A stretch of DNA of 64,000 nucleotides, taken from assembly GCA_963969395.1 (NCBI GenBank), contig OZ017803.1:3100001-3164000 (forward strand). The letters run 5' to 3'. Positions 48,342 through 60,476 of this stretch are shown here, in pieces. The translations under genes were made by a program, and so were the position numbers. Position 1 is the first letter of the stretch; each line of letters starts with the position of its first letter. This DNA comes from Pseudoscleropodium purum (lineage: Eukaryota > Streptophyta > Bryopsida > Hypnales > Brachytheciaceae). The notes beneath the pieces are model-generated. The model was not told the origin of the DNA. It was given only the letters and a program-made list of their open reading frames with translations, and ran no database searches.

Positions 48342-49613
48342 AGTGTTTTGTCACACTCTAGTTTTTGATTTTTTTTTGCCATAAATTCTGTGTTTTAGCT
48401 CCAAATGACTCAAAATTTATAGGGAAGCTACTCATAACCATCATAAACCTTTTCCAAATTTTCAGTATTTTTCAAAAATAATTTACTATTTTAAAACAGC
48501 CTCGATAATTTCTCACAATGGTTGATTTAGGGGGGTTTTGCACTCTTTTTAACCCAAAAAACGAATTTTGAGTGAATGGTCTTCTAGTAGATTTATAGCT
48601 ACTTTACAAAGGATTTTGAAAAATACTTATTTTTATGTGGTGTACAAGTCTACAAAGAGAGCTCCTTTTTGCATTTTTTTCAAAGGTATGAAACATTATT
48701 TTGGTGTGTTTTTTGGTCAAAACCCATCATCAAAAAGTTTTCTCAAATAGACAAGTTTTAGATTTTCTTAAAAAAAATACTATTTTATACAAATAAAAAT
48801 GTCAGAAGTGGTATTTTCTTCACCAGTTTTAGGGTGAATTCTGTGTCCAAAAACATCGGTGAAGAAAATACCACTTCTGACATTTTATTTGTAAAAAAAT
48901 GGGATTTTTTTTTAAATCTAAAAATTTTCTATTTGAAAAAACTTTTTGGTGATGGGTTTTGACCAAAAAACACACCAAAATAATGTTTCATACCTTTGAA
49001 AAAAAATGCAAAAAAAGAGCTCTCTTTGTGGACTTGTACACCACATAAAAATAAGTATTTTTCAAAATCCTTTGTAAAGTCACTATCATGGTTGTCATAA
49101 TGGACGAGTTAGGGTCATCGGACGGGATGGACGGACGGTCCGGACGGCTTTAATTTTGTAACTTGTGCAATTTTGTGGAATGACACGTCACCTCGTCCGC
49201 GCCCAACATGTTCCTTAATCCACATGGCATCCACGTAGCCTATTTTTCCGTTATCAGAAAGTCAACTATGTGTTGACTGTATCGGATGGGCGGGACTTCT
49301 AACGGACGGGCGAACCAAACATCCGTCCACTATGACAACCATGGTAACTATAAGTCTACTGGAAGACCATTCACTCAAATTTCAGCTCAAAATTCGTTTT
49401 TTGGGTTAAAAAGAGTGCAAACCCCCTAAATTAGCCATTGTGAGAAATTATCGAGGCTGTTTTAAAATAGTAAATTATTTTTGAAAAATACTGAAAATTT
49501 GGAAAAGGTTTATGATGGTTATGAGTAGCTTCCCTATAAATTTTGAGTCATTTGGAGCTAAAGCACAGAAGTTATGGCCAAAAAAAATCAAAAACTAGGG
49601 TGTGACAATCACT
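48342..49613. mobile_element. Large foldback element (about 1.0 kb plus nested MITE)
   Basis: The left arm 48342-48825 and right arm 48857-49613 are near-identical inverted repeats separated by about 31 bp. The tips read AGTG-(t)TTGTCACAC. Arm pairs include 'ccatcataaaccttttccaa' with 'ttggaaaaggtttatgatgg', and 'aaaataccacttctgaca' with its complement. The right arm is interrupted by a 257-bp hAT-like MITE. RNA across it would form a hairpin of about 480 bp. No clear target duplication, and no credible coding sequence. Confidence 0.85.
49079..49351. mobile_element. hAT-like MITE copy B (257 bp), nested in the foldback arm
   Basis: Element 49087-49343 begins CATGGTTGTCATAA and ends TATGACAACCATG. 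The flanks are GTCACTAT (49079-49086) and GTAACTAT (49344-49351), an 8-bp duplication with one mismatch. The other foldback arm (48588-48610) preserves the uninterrupted sequence. The interior is close to copy A ('aatgacacgtcacctcg', 'caacatgttccttaatccac'). Confidence 0.85.
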
Positions 49614-51664
49614 GGAAGTTCCACTGGACATGCAATCGTACAGCAATTTGCCTTTTTTTTTTTTTTTCACCATCCTTGTAAGCGCATCACATTTTGAAGT
49701 TGAATTTGGCGTAGACTAGCCACTTTGGCATGAAAGAGGCCGGATTTAGCTTGCTTGGATTCCAGCATTAATATTGCTTTGCTTGACAGCAACCAAGGAA
49801 CCATCACGTCCGTGAAATATGCATTTCAACAACATCAAACTTTTATCTCATTGTAATTGAAACATCCCAGGAAGATTGTGTACAACGAGGTCACATGAGT
49901 ATGTTAAAGCAATTCACTGTCGAGACCTCTATTTCCTAATTGGAAGGAGCTTTTGTTACTGTTTAGGGTTGCTATCAGACGCAAGTTTTGCAACATTGTT
50001 GAAGAAACGTAAGTGCTTCGACATCATATTCATGATCAAGGTTTTTGGCAACTCTGATGACGTTGTTGCGTGGTTCCCTGTACGTCGCGGTTCGAATTGT
50101 AATCTGTGCCTCGATCTCCCTTACCAGTTGCTCCATTTTGAATGGGGACCGCATTTCCCATTAACCAACGCGGGAAGCAATTCTGCTGGCACCTGCGCTT
50201 TAATGATGCAGGAACGATTAAGTGGGATTGTGTACTGCATCTCCCCAAGTCCCAAGAAATCGTCATGAGTTGAGAAGTAGGGGAACTTGATATGCGTGTC
50301 TGCTCCTGCAGCTGCGAGAAGGAACGCAAACAGGAATGTGCGACATTGAAGAGTCTTTGGTGACATCATCGATCGTATCAATCATTAGGTGCAATCGGGG
50401 TGACCTCCTGTTGATGATGCTCCCAGCTAGTACATGCATGCACCTCCAAGCTGCCTCAACTAACTGACTCCTAGCTAGCACAGGGTGGGAGATTCTATGT
50501 CTGTGATCTGCTTCAGGCTATGCCAGAACACTACAGTAGTTTGCTCGCTGTTCGCAACCGAATCGATGCTCAGACAGGGCCACCTTCCGTGTGGGCGGCA
50601 TGTACTCGCACAACGTTCCCAAATCATCGCCAATGGCAGGGTGCTCTCAATCTTCGCACCTCTGAAGGCACAAATCCAATTACAGTTGTATACGTGCCCG
50701 CAGATCGACGAAGAGGACTAGCTCGTCATGTCCATCCGGCGAATTCCTTTAGTAGAAGCGGGAGTGGTAGTGCCTCAGTCTACTTTGTTCGCTTCTTCGA
50801 TTCGTTGTTGCACTCAACTCTGAATGGCAATCTGATCTCTGTTGTTTGAAGTATCGATCTAGATCGAACCTAGATTGGGCCGGGGTCTGATTCCTGTATG
50901 AAATGCTGTACCTTGCGAGGATGGCAGGACCCCATTTGAAGTTGGTGGTGATCGAACACAAGCTAGGGCTAAGTTACGGCCAAATCCTTTCATTGATTTC
51001 CAAGATTGTACGAAAATTAGACATGCACAAGTTGGCACGTTGTGTGAGCCAGAAAGTTGGACAATACCGACAAGTGGTACTTGAATGGCAAGCAAGCAAG
51101 AAGCATGGGAAATCAATTACACTTTTCAGTCTGGGACTCTGGGCAAAGGATTGTGTCGTTTTTACCACCAAAAACATTACAAGAATTGGCTTACAGTGGA
51201 GGTACCAATTACCAACCACGCCCATTACCCAACGTGGAAGGGGTGGTAATTCCAACCTTAGGCTGAATCTGGCAGTTCTGAAGTTTGAATTTTTCTTTTT
51301 GTTTGTCCTTTTCAAGTTTGCAACCAATAAGGTTATGACACATTATCTATAGTGACGAGCAGGAAAGTACCATCTGGAATGATCCGAATTAAAAGACTAT
51401 AGACATTGCTTATGGGTCAAGAGTTCTTTTGCTTCTTCAAATGCATTGTAATTTCAATTTTTTGGATAAAACACTGAAAATTTAGCAATCTTCATATTTC
51501 CTATCTTCCTACGTGTGAAAAATATCCACCAACTCATACTACACAAAATTTGCTCCCCAATTGCTTATTTGATTAGTTATTGGTGCTTCCACCATAATTT
51601 CATCTGCTCAAAAAGTGATCATGACATAGAGATACATTTTTCTTTCTTCAATGCATCGACCATG
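49614..51664. other. Intermediate-GC intergenic with possible coding scraps
   Basis: Contains a candidate secreted-protein exon (see 50127-50381) and + frames at 50520-50849 and 51057-51266 that I do not recognise. The latter encodes DNTDKWYLNGKQARSM and similar well-mixed sequence. Possibly remnants of a host gene or transposon; not assignable. Confidence 0.35.
50127..50381 (-). CDS. Candidate first exon of a small secreted protein
   Basis: The minus-strand frame begins with Met codons and has a signal-peptide-like stretch (FLFAFLLAAAGA) followed by a hydrophilic mature segment with two or three Cys. It ends at AACTG|GTAAGG, a good splice-donor consensus, just before an in-frame stop. No downstream exon could be joined and no family is recognised. 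The frame may be chance. Confidence 0.25.
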
Positions 51665-53240
51665 TACAGTGGGGTACCAATCAAAATGTCGTTTTCGAAT
51701 TCGCAGTGAGAAAAATTTCAGTACTGCTAACTTTGAAAGCCTTCCGAGAGCTCAAAAATTGGTATTTTACCACAAAATGTTTACCAAAGAATTATCTTTA
51801 AGTTAATTATATGTATGACAAATTTCAAAGCCAAAACATTCACCGAAAAAAAGTTATTCAAAATCTACCAACATTGGTAACTGTGGAAATTTTTTCACTG
51901 CTGCCAACTTTGACAGCCTCCCAAAGATTTAATTATTTTTTTTTTGCCATGAAATTTTTGGAACAAAAAATTCTTTATGTTAATAACATATGATAAAAAT
52001 TTCAAGACAAAAAGATTGATAAAAAAAAAGATATTAACAATCTACCAACATGTGTCGTTTTGAGAAACAATTGTGAAAACCATTTCATTACTTCAACTTT
52101 GACACCCTCCCAAGGACTGAAAAATTGCTTATTTACCATGAAATTTTTGGCACAACATGCTCTTTATGATAAAAAAAAATTCATGCCAAATTTCAAGGTA
52201 AAAAAAGTTATACAAAAAAAAATTATTTACAATCTACCAATGTGTGTAGTTATAAGATACCTTTTATTAAAGACATTGAAATTGTTGAAGTATGTCAAAC
52301 AATCATGCTTCTAGATTGAAATTCTCTAGATGATGCAATCTCTAATCATAAATGCTTCTCAAAAAAATCAAGGATAGCCAAATTTAGTTGTGTGCACTTG
52401 TCACATCTCAAAGTATGTGAAGAATGGAGACAAATACACCTTTTGGAGAAGCTCGATTGGCCTGCAAATTCTCCTGATCTCAATCCAATTGAGAACCTTT
52501 GGAAGATTTTGAAAGATGCTATGCAATATGTCCAAAAAATTTAGATGACTTGAAGGTAGTTATTGAAAGAGAGTGGAGGTTAATCAATGGTACAAAGCTC
52601 CTTCAACTATGTCATTCTATGCCTTCTAGGTTACAAGCAGTGATTGAGGCAAATGGAGGACATGCACATTGGTAGATTGTAAATAATTTTTTTTGTATAA
52701 ATTTTTTTACCTTGAAATTTGGCATGAATGTTGTTATCATAAAGAGCATGTTGTGCCAAAAATTTCATGGTAAATAAGCAATTTTTCAGTCCTTGGAAGG
52801 GTGTCAAAGTTGAAGTAATGAAACGGTTTTCACAATTGTTTCTCAAAACGACACATGTTGGTAGATTGTTAATATCTTTTTTTGTATTAATCTTTTTGTC
52901 TTGAAATTTTATCATATGTTATTAACATAAAGAGGTTTTTGTTCCAAGAATTTCATGGCAAAAAAAAAATAATTAAATCTTTGGGAGGCTGTCAAAGTTG
53001 GCAGCAATGAAAAAATTTCCAGAGCTACCAATGTTGGTAGATTTTGAATAACTTTTTTTCGGTGAATCTTTTAGCCTTGAAATTTGTCATACATATAATT
53101 AACTTAAAGATAATTCTTTGGTAAACATTTTGTGGTAAAATACCAATTTTTGAGCTCTCGGAAGGCTTTCAAAGTTGGCAGTACTGAAATTTTTCTCATT
53201 GCAAATTCGAAAATGACATTTTGATTGGTACCCCACTGTA
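51665..53240 (+). mobile_element. Tc1/mariner-type element with very long inverted repeats
   Basis: Element 51667-53238 (1572 bp) begins CAGTGGGGTACCAATC and ends GATTGGTACCCCACTG. It is flanked by TA on both sides (51665-51666, 53239-53240), the Tc1/mariner target duplication. Arms of about 575 bp (51667-52244 and 52664-53238) are inverted copies. Each arm holds about three diverged tandem units of roughly 180 bp, recognisable by 'aactttga(a/c)a(g/c)cc(t)tcc' and 'atctaccaa(c/t)(a)tgt'. The core of about 420 bp keeps only the 3' end of a transposase. Confidence 0.9.
52400..52676 (+). pseudogene. Tc1-type transposase C-terminal remnant
   Basis: The + frame reads LDWPANSPDLNPIENLW, the classical block around the last catalytic residue of Tc1-type DDE transposases, and continues KILKDAMQ before a stop. 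After a frame change, MPSRLQAVIEANGGHAHW ends the protein, resembling the usual Tc1 C-terminus. The N-terminal DNA-binding and first catalytic domains are absent, so it is dead. The S-P-D-L-N-P-I-E-N motif is of the DD34E type rather than the plant mariner (DD39D) type. Confidence 0.85.
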
Positions 53241-53800
53241 CATTTGAGGACGTGGTCACTTTTAGTGACCAATGCATTTCAATTTCAAAAATTAGTAACT
53301 AATTCCATAAAGGTCCAAAAAATATGAAACAACTTTCAAGGGATGGAATGCCAATTGAATTTTTCTTCCTACAAAAACTTACTGAAAATTGTTTCAAGGA
53401 GTTTACACTATCAGAAAAATCATGAACAAAACAACAAAATTTAAATTTGTTGAATGATTCAATCATTTTAGAGGTGTCGTTTTAGACAAAATGAAATTGA
53501 AATTTGTTGATTTTTTTTGTTGTTTTGGACAAATCCAAGAAAAATTTAATTTAATTTAAAATTTTTTTTTTTTTGGAGGGCGGGGCCCATTTAAAATGAA
53601 AATTTTTTCTGCTTGAGCAACCACCTAGATAGTCGCCACGCAGGCAGGTGCCTTCAAAGGGATTCAAACCTTAAACCTCATGTATGAAGGTTCAAGGTTC
53701 TAAATCACCAAACCACTCAAATACTTAGGTGACCACACAAAAACTAGAATTTTATGTATTTAATTTTTTCATTGTTTTTTCATGTGTTTTGTATTTTCAG
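53241..53800. other. AT-rich intergenic
   Basis: Mostly AT-rich, with a short G/C-containing patch at 53576-53700. No gene or clear element. Confidence 0.4.
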
Positions 53801-54138
53801 CGGACTTCAGAGGTCATTTAGTCATAGTAGAACACATTTTTTCAAAAAACTTGGAACTAAGAAAAGTTGTGAATTCAAGATAAATTTCACCTCCAAAAAT
53901 CCGTTTGTGATTTTGAATCTTCAATAAGAAGTTATGGACAAAAATCAGAGAGGATGTTTGGAATGATAAAATAAATGTTCGTAACTACCCCTCTCTGATT
54001 TTTGCCTATAACTTTTGATTGGAGGATCAAAATCACAAACGGATTTCTAGAGGTGAAAGGTAGCTTGAATATACAACTTTTCTCAATTCTATGTTTTTTG
54101 AAATTTGTATTCTACTATGCAAGAATGGACTCCAAAGT
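53801..54138. mobile_element. Hairpin MITE, family H copy 2
   Basis: Inverted-repeat element with tips 'gtcatttagtcatagtag' and 'ctactatgcaagaatggac', and a centre 'tctgatttttgcctataact' opposite its complement. Same family as 1318-1663 and 55862-56208. Confidence 0.7.
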
Positions 54139-54466
54139 TTGCTGAATTGAAAAAAGACTGGATTTTAGATGATTAATTTTTTTTTAAATCATTATACTTA
54201 AATTCTCAAATATTCCAAAAAAATTCCAAAAAAAATACAAATTCAACAAAAACTTGTTAATTTGGTCATTGCACTATTCAGATCAACACAAAAAATTTGT
54301 CATTTTGTTGATTTTCACAGAAAGTTACAAAATGGTCATTCTACTGTCCCAAATAACATAAATTAGTTGAATTTCTATTATTTTGGTTGTGCATTTCTAG
54401 TAGTATTAGCTTCCTTGAAATGGCAATCAGATCTTAAATGGTTGCTTTAAAAGCATACTACCTTAA

Positions 54467-55031
54467 CCCCTAAAGGTCCAGGAATAGTTCAAATTTTCAA
54501 AATTATAAAGGTGTATTATAAAATGAAATTTAAACAAATAATTTTAATATAATTCTCAAACTTTAGTTGTAAAATTTTATTAACATATCATATCCATACA
54601 ACTAGATCAATTAGTATACAAACTAGTTTATTTTCAATAGTATTTAAAGCCAAAAATTGGAAATTTCTTTTGAATTGATTATAGATTGAATAAGTGTGAT
54701 TATTATAAGATTTTTTTCCTTTAAGTTTTCAATATTAAATTCTAATCATAGTGATTTTTGAAGATTTTTATTTTTTTATTTTTTTTCAAGTTGTTTTTAA
54801 AGGGTCATTTTAGGACTTTAAAAGTTATATTTTGAGACCCAAACTACTAGTATTCTTTGAATTATACAATTTTTACATAGCAAAATCTTTAGAATTTATA
54901 TCTTATAAATATTTAAGAACTAACACAAGAATTTTCAAAAAATTGATGGATGAAAAAATGCATTTTTGTGTACTTGAAATATGTTTGTATTCATTAGTTG
55001 TTCAAAATTTGAATTTATGTTTATTTGAAGG
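54467..55031. mobile_element. TTAA-type piggyBac-like element, copy f
   Basis: TTAA 54463-54466 then CCCCTAAAGGTCCAGG. The right end is degraded (TTGAAGG|ATAA near 55021-55035). The interior aligns with copy g at 19048-19869. Confidence 0.6.
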
Positions 55032-55417
55032 ATAAGGTTGCTTCTCTTCACAAATTGTAGTGATATAAAGTCGAAAGTAGTGAGATGGTACAATACACCA
55101 ACAATTGTATTTAATGTGACCTACACTATTCGATTACAAAATGCTATAAGTTTTTTGTCTTAATGAATATTTTTACCAACTACATTTATGGAGATTATTC
55201 TCTTAAATAGTATTGATAACTATTGGTATAAGTATTCATCTATTGTAAAAATTATAGCCTTGAATAAGTAATTTAGTACGAGTGACAATACAATTTTTAG
55301 TGTGGTAAGGTGGTATGAAAAAATATAAGCATGTGACAAAAAGAAAGAATTTGCAATATTCTTCTTCTTTGTAAGCTTGATCATATAATACAACACTCCT
55401 AACACTTGTTACTTAGT

Positions 55418-56704
55418 AGAGAAATTCTTAGCCCTCATGAGGGCTACTTTAGAGCAATTGAAAGGACTTAATGATTACATTTTACTTTGCTTAATGATTT
55501 GTTTGTTCTCTATACTTGCTCAGATGAGGTTGTGATGTCCAATGATTGTCAACAATTCAAAATCCAAGTTTAGAGAGATGAATAATCAAAGTCCAAGTAT
55601 TGTAATGCTTACCCTTGATTATTGCATACCTTATTTTTTAATCAAATTATAACTAAAAAATAAAAAATAATCCAATCATATCTACCATCAAGGATTTTTC
55701 AAATGGCAACATCACAAACTTAGAACATTGACATTTAGTTAGAAGGATGGGCGAAGAGGTTATTTTTATAGAGAAATCAACTGTCCATGGTGAATCTTCA
55801 AAGGATACGGGATATTCAGAAGATAGATCACTTATTGTCAAATGGAGGAATTGTATTTAGAGTTGAATTTTAGATCCCATTTAGGCATAGTATAATGATT
55901 TTTTTAAAACTTTGAACTAAATAAAGTTGGAGAATCAAGATAGTTTTTTCATCTTCAAAAATTTGTTTGAGGTTTAGAGCCTCCAATAAGAAGTTATGGA
56001 CAAAATTCTAAAAGGGGTTGAAAGGGAAAATTTCTTTGACATTTTCAAACACCCTCTCCGAATTTTATTCATAAATTTTTATTGAAGGCTTTAAACCTCA
56101 AATGGATTTTTGGAGATGAAAACTAGATATATTCTTCAACTTCATTTAGTTCAAAGTTTTTTGAAAAAAAATCATTATACTATGCTTAAATGGGGTTTGA
56201 AATTTGACTTAAAATACAATTTTTGCTTTTGACTTAACTATGGGCAGTTGTGTTCCTATTAATCCTAATTTACATATCCCACATGCATTGTTTTACTTAT
56301 TACTATCCCACTTGTATAAATAACTTCTCTTCTCATCTTATGTATTCTTCAACTAAGTTGCTTTTGAATCTTGCTGGAAAATGGGAAACAAATTGAATTG
56401 ACAACTAGCTTGAAAATTCACTTCATTTTGCTTAAACTCGTTGAATTTGATTAATTCGTCAACTAATCACCTTGTATTTATTACAGGATGACTAATTGAC
56501 AAGTTAATCAAATTCAATGAAACTTAAGTGGCCAATTATTAAACAAGTTTTGACTAGACCCTCACTACTTTAAAGCTTGATGTATTTTGCGAAGTTCACA
56601 CTATGACCTTGCACTGTAGCTATATGCCCTTACTAATTCTTAGGCAGTTAATATATTGGTTTGATTACTTTGGAGTGGCCCTTCGAAGGGCTGAGAATTT
56701 CTCT
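55418..56704. mobile_element. 1.29-kb element with 18-bp inverted ends and palindromic subtermini
   Basis: Ends AGAGAAATTCTTAGCCCT (55418-55435) and, inverted, AGAGAAATTCTCAGCCCT (56687-56704), 17 of 18 matching. Immediately inside each end is a perfect palindrome: AGCCCTCATGAGGGCT at the left, GCCCTTCGAAGGGC at the right. If the element starts at GAGAAATT, TA flanks both ends. Non-coding. Family H copy 3 is nested within. Superfamily unassigned. Confidence 0.6.
55862..56208. mobile_element. Hairpin MITE, family H copy 3 (nested)
   Basis: Inverted-repeat element with tips CATTTAGGCATAGTATAATG and CATTATACTATGCTTAAATG, and a centre of 'tccaataagaagttatggac' opposite its complement. It lies inside the 55418-56704 element, so it inserted later or was captured. 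Confidence 0.75.
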
Positions 56705-57057
56705 AATGTTTTGGAAAGCAATGTGTTGCTTCCAATTCTTCCAAGACACTTTTCATAACAAGTAGCTTTAAGCTTAAATCTATATCAATCCTAATTTTCA
56801 TAACTTTATTAAATGAATGTCATATTAGAATTTGCGGGACCCAAAGTTGTATCAATTAAATAAAATCAACAATTATGTCAACATGAACCTTGGTGAAGTT
56901 CTATCTTTTGGTAGAAAAATATAAATTATTCTAAAATATTTGATATAGAACATTGTGGGTAACTTGGTATAGAACAAGTAGGTTCTTATGGTATGCCAAT
57001 CAAATAAACACCAATACACATTAAATAAAGAGATTTGTAGCCATTCTTTGACCTTAA

Positions 57058-57959
57058 TTTCTAAAGTTTTTGACTATGCTTTTATTAAAAATGATCCCAA
57101 ATTGTCATTTCTAGTACAAGTATCAATTTTTTTCTAAATGGACACATATAGTATTGTGTAGAATAGTGGTTTGAAAATTTGTGGAAAAATTTCAAAAAAT
57201 TCCATTGTATAGATTGCAAGATACTAGCGTTTGAATTGACAAAAATTGTTTTTTTTACCCTATGAAAATACAAGTAGCTACACTTTACATGGTCACATTT
57301 GTATGAAAAAATGTCTAAAATGATTGTGCCTCTTGGAATTCATTCTTATAGGCAAGTTGAATACATACTTGAAAATTTTTAGATCATTTGAAATTGTACA
57401 ATACATAGGAAAAATGTGGTAAGCAAGAAGAGTAGAGAATGATTCAAAATACTAAATTGTTAAGAATTCCCTATAGGATTGAAAAATGCCAATTCCAAAC
57501 AGTTGTAATTTTGTAACATAAAATCTTATCTTGTGATTTTTCTTAAATATTGAAATTGAGTTAAACAAATGACTTCAAAGTTTATTTTAGAGTAGAGAAT
57601 CCATAACTGCCCACAAACTACAACTTCTCGTAACTTTCACCTCATGAATTCAAAAACAATAATTCAAAGCTTTACTTGTATATATAAATCTAGAAAACCA
57701 ATTCAAAATTTTTATTTTTCAAAAAAATAATTTTTAAGAAAAAAAACTAAGCTACCTACTAATCAATGAAAACTACATATCATGCAAAAACTTTTTAACC
57801 ATGTAATCAAAAGTTATGAAAATTGTTGGGCCTTAAACCTACTCCTTGATCACATGTTTTGTAAAAATTTCAAAGGAAAAAAATGAAAATTCCATTTGTA
57901 GTGAGTTGTTCAAAAATATCTATGTTGCCAAAAAACCCAGTTGTTTGGGACTTTAGAGG
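57058..57959. mobile_element. TTAA-bounded piggyBac-like element, copy e (902 bp)
   Basis: TTAA 57054-57057 then TTTCTAAAGTTTTTGAC; right end GGACTTTAGAGG|TTAA (57960-57963). The interior is an inverted match to copy d (28874-29795), for example 'actatgcttttattaaaaat' opposite the 'gaaaacatagtc' end. Confidence 0.7.
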
Positions 57960-57963
57960 TTAA

Positions 57964-58967
57964 GCCATAAACATCTTAATCTTTTTTTTGAAAATTTTCA
58001 CATTCTTGCTTATAGATTTGTATAATTGTGTTATTTATCTAAATTTTATTAAATTTTTATAGAAAAATATTTATTTTAAAAATTCAAGCATTACTTAGAA
58101 TGAATGAGGAATTAAGTGGACAAAAAACACTATATTCATTAATTTGAGAGATTTCCTAGATTATGAGAGGATTAGTAGACATTTTCTATCCAATTTGTAG
58201 CTAACAATTCCAACAGTTGTAGTCAAGAAACAATCATGTCTAATGCAATAGTACATATTTAGGCACACACAATAAGAAAAGTCATAGGAGATGGATGGAA
58301 TTCAAATACATATAATCCAAACATGCATAGTATTTTGAACTTCTAAACTTATAGGATGCCAAATTTCATATTATATATAAGAGTATGATAGAGTTCAGCA
58401 GCCAAATGTAGAATGTCTATATAGAACATATGCCATGATTTAATGTGTTAAATGTATATCACATCCTTCAAGCTATGAAATTACTAAAGCTACACATACT
58501 ATCAGGCATGAGATCTATTCTTCAGCTCAACTAGTACCTTCCATATCTCCAACCCTCGACTATATATGATTTGTTTCTTCGAAGTTTGGTGGAGATTTTG
58601 AAGCCTTTGTCTCTTCAAAGATTTCCTCTCCTATGCATCTCAAGGGCGATGAACACATTCTAAGATCTCATCATCATGTGACTTAGATGAACGATGCACT
58701 TGTATCAATTTCTGAGGATGTAGGCAAGGTTGATTAGGCACATTAATTATACTTGAACTTTCACCATTATGTGAATTGATAGGCGGGAGACGTTTGAAAA
58801 TGGACTTATAATTGAGCATAGACCTTGATCTCTTGGAGCAATTGGAGATCTATAAAACAAAGAAGAGAGTACAAGGAAAAATAAGAAATACAATGCGATG
58901 TGTAGAACCCGAATAGCATAGTAAAAAACAAATAAAGCAAATGAATAAAAGAAACATTCACTCATAC
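57964..58967. other. AT-rich intergenic, downstream flank of the decayed FCP1-like unit
   Basis: No gene recognised. A minus-strand frame at 58747-58965 is hydrophobic but looks like intronic or 3' flanking translation. Confidence 0.4.
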
Positions 58968-59315
58968 CTTATGAACTGGAATAGTGAGTCCATCATCAAC
59001 ATATAGCTTTCTTTGAAGAAGTGCTTGATCAGTGGAATGAAGACGAGGAGAAATAGGCACGGCTTGCAATTTTAGTGGCGATAAAGAGTTCACTAGAAGT
59101 AGTCTCTTTCGCCCACTTGGTGGGCTATCTACAACACCAACATCAATAGGTTTTGTAGAGAAATCCATTGTGGATTGCATAGTAGCAGTTGAGACCATAT
59201 TGCGACCCTCACCACTTTGAGATATTATAAATTTTCCATAATCTAGAATAGAATCCACCGTTGAAACGCACTTGGATACATTAGTAGCAAACAAAATTGG
59301 AAAAGCACGCGAAAT
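58968..59315 (-). pseudogene. Candidate exon of the decayed FCP1-like unit
   Basis: The minus strand is open for 116 codons between a good acceptor (tgactcaacag| at 59316) and donor (CATAAG|gtatgag at 58967). It encodes ISRAFPILFATNVSKC through SPRLHSTDQALLQRKLY, Ser/Pro-rich with no domain I know. This exon is undamaged, but its neighbours carry stops. Confidence 0.45.
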
Positions 59316-59602
59316 CTGTTGAGTCACAGAAGAGAGCAAAAACACTAAAAACAAGAAATAAGAAGTAGAATATAGACAATAGCATCAAACCATAAGCAAG
59401 GTTACAAAATACCTTAAGTAAAATTGAACAATCTTACATTCACTAATGAAATCCCAAACATGACATCATAGCAATAAAAAGAATGCATGGAAACAAAGCT
59501 CTATTTGTGCTATATTAGTGACGACTAAATTGATCCTTAACTAGCAATTTACTTTCCTCTATTATATCTACAAGTTCATTGTATTTTTGCATATCTTGTT
59601 CC

Positions 59603-60334
59603 TCAACCAACATGTTGTCCAATGTTGTCATTCCTCCTGAAACATAGTAAACCTTCATCTGTCGTGTTGTACAAACGTTGAATCCAAGGCAGTACCTTCT
59701 CTAAGAGAAATGTATCTCTAGCACTATTCCCCTCTATGAACCACAAATCAAGGAGAATAACGTTTTCAAGCTTGTTAAGAACATGTTTCTCAGAGCTATC
59801 ATCTACTATAATAGTATTAGCACTAAAGAATTTAGAATTTTGCCTATCAAACAACTTGTCAAGGGTCTTAAGGAACAAGTCCTTAATAGTTCCTTTCACT
59901 TTGAAAGTTGTAATGTTACCTTGTGGCCCCCTACATTTGAGGGTGTGACAGAACTCTTGCCCCAATATATTCACTGGTAGTTCTAATTCCCTAAACAAAT
60001 ATTCACAAATAATTTTTGAGGTAGAATTCATCATAGAGCTCCAAACCAAAATGTAAGCGACCTTGGCTAACTCTCAAAGAAATTCCTCACAAAAAGTTCA
60101 AACATATACGGCTTTTGGACCAATAGATGTTGGACAAGTACTAGAATGCAATAGGGAGATATCATTGAAGAATGTTCTCTTGGGAAGGAGTTTCTTTTCT
60201 TTACAAACACAAAGGATTCCATTCAAGTCCAAGATCACATTTAGCCATTTTCTTCTGAATTTGGACAAGAAAGGCGAATTGATAGGCCCTTTTGATGTAT
60301 GAATTGAGCTACAAAGAAGATCACCACCTTGTCT
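59603..60334 (-). pseudogene. FCP1/NIF-like (HAD) phosphatase domain, broken
   Basis: Conceptual minus-strand translation gives an FCP1-homology/NLI-interacting-factor domain: WLNVILDLNGILCVC (about 60206-60250), where DLNG replaces the catalytic DxDx(T/V) start. Then AKVAYILVWSSMMNSTS (the hhhWT/S block), ILGQEFCHTLK, the ANTIIVDDSSEKHVL block with the second Asp pair, and FLLEKVLPWIQRL near the end. DLNG-type variants occur among plant NIF-domain proteins. Two in-frame TGA codons (60098-60100 and 60074-60076) sit where the family often has Arg, so CGA-to-TGA changes are likely. With the second acidic residue already Asn, phosphatase activity is doubtful even before the breaks. Confidence 0.75.
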
Positions 60335-60476
60335 AAATGGGGATAAAGAAATGGCCCATAGTTATTGGTCCTTATTAAGACACAAATGGAGCAACTATAT
60401 GCATTAAAATAGAAAAATTGAAAACCTAGAAAACAACACAATAATGTTCACAAAAGAAATGTTAAAAAAATGACTT

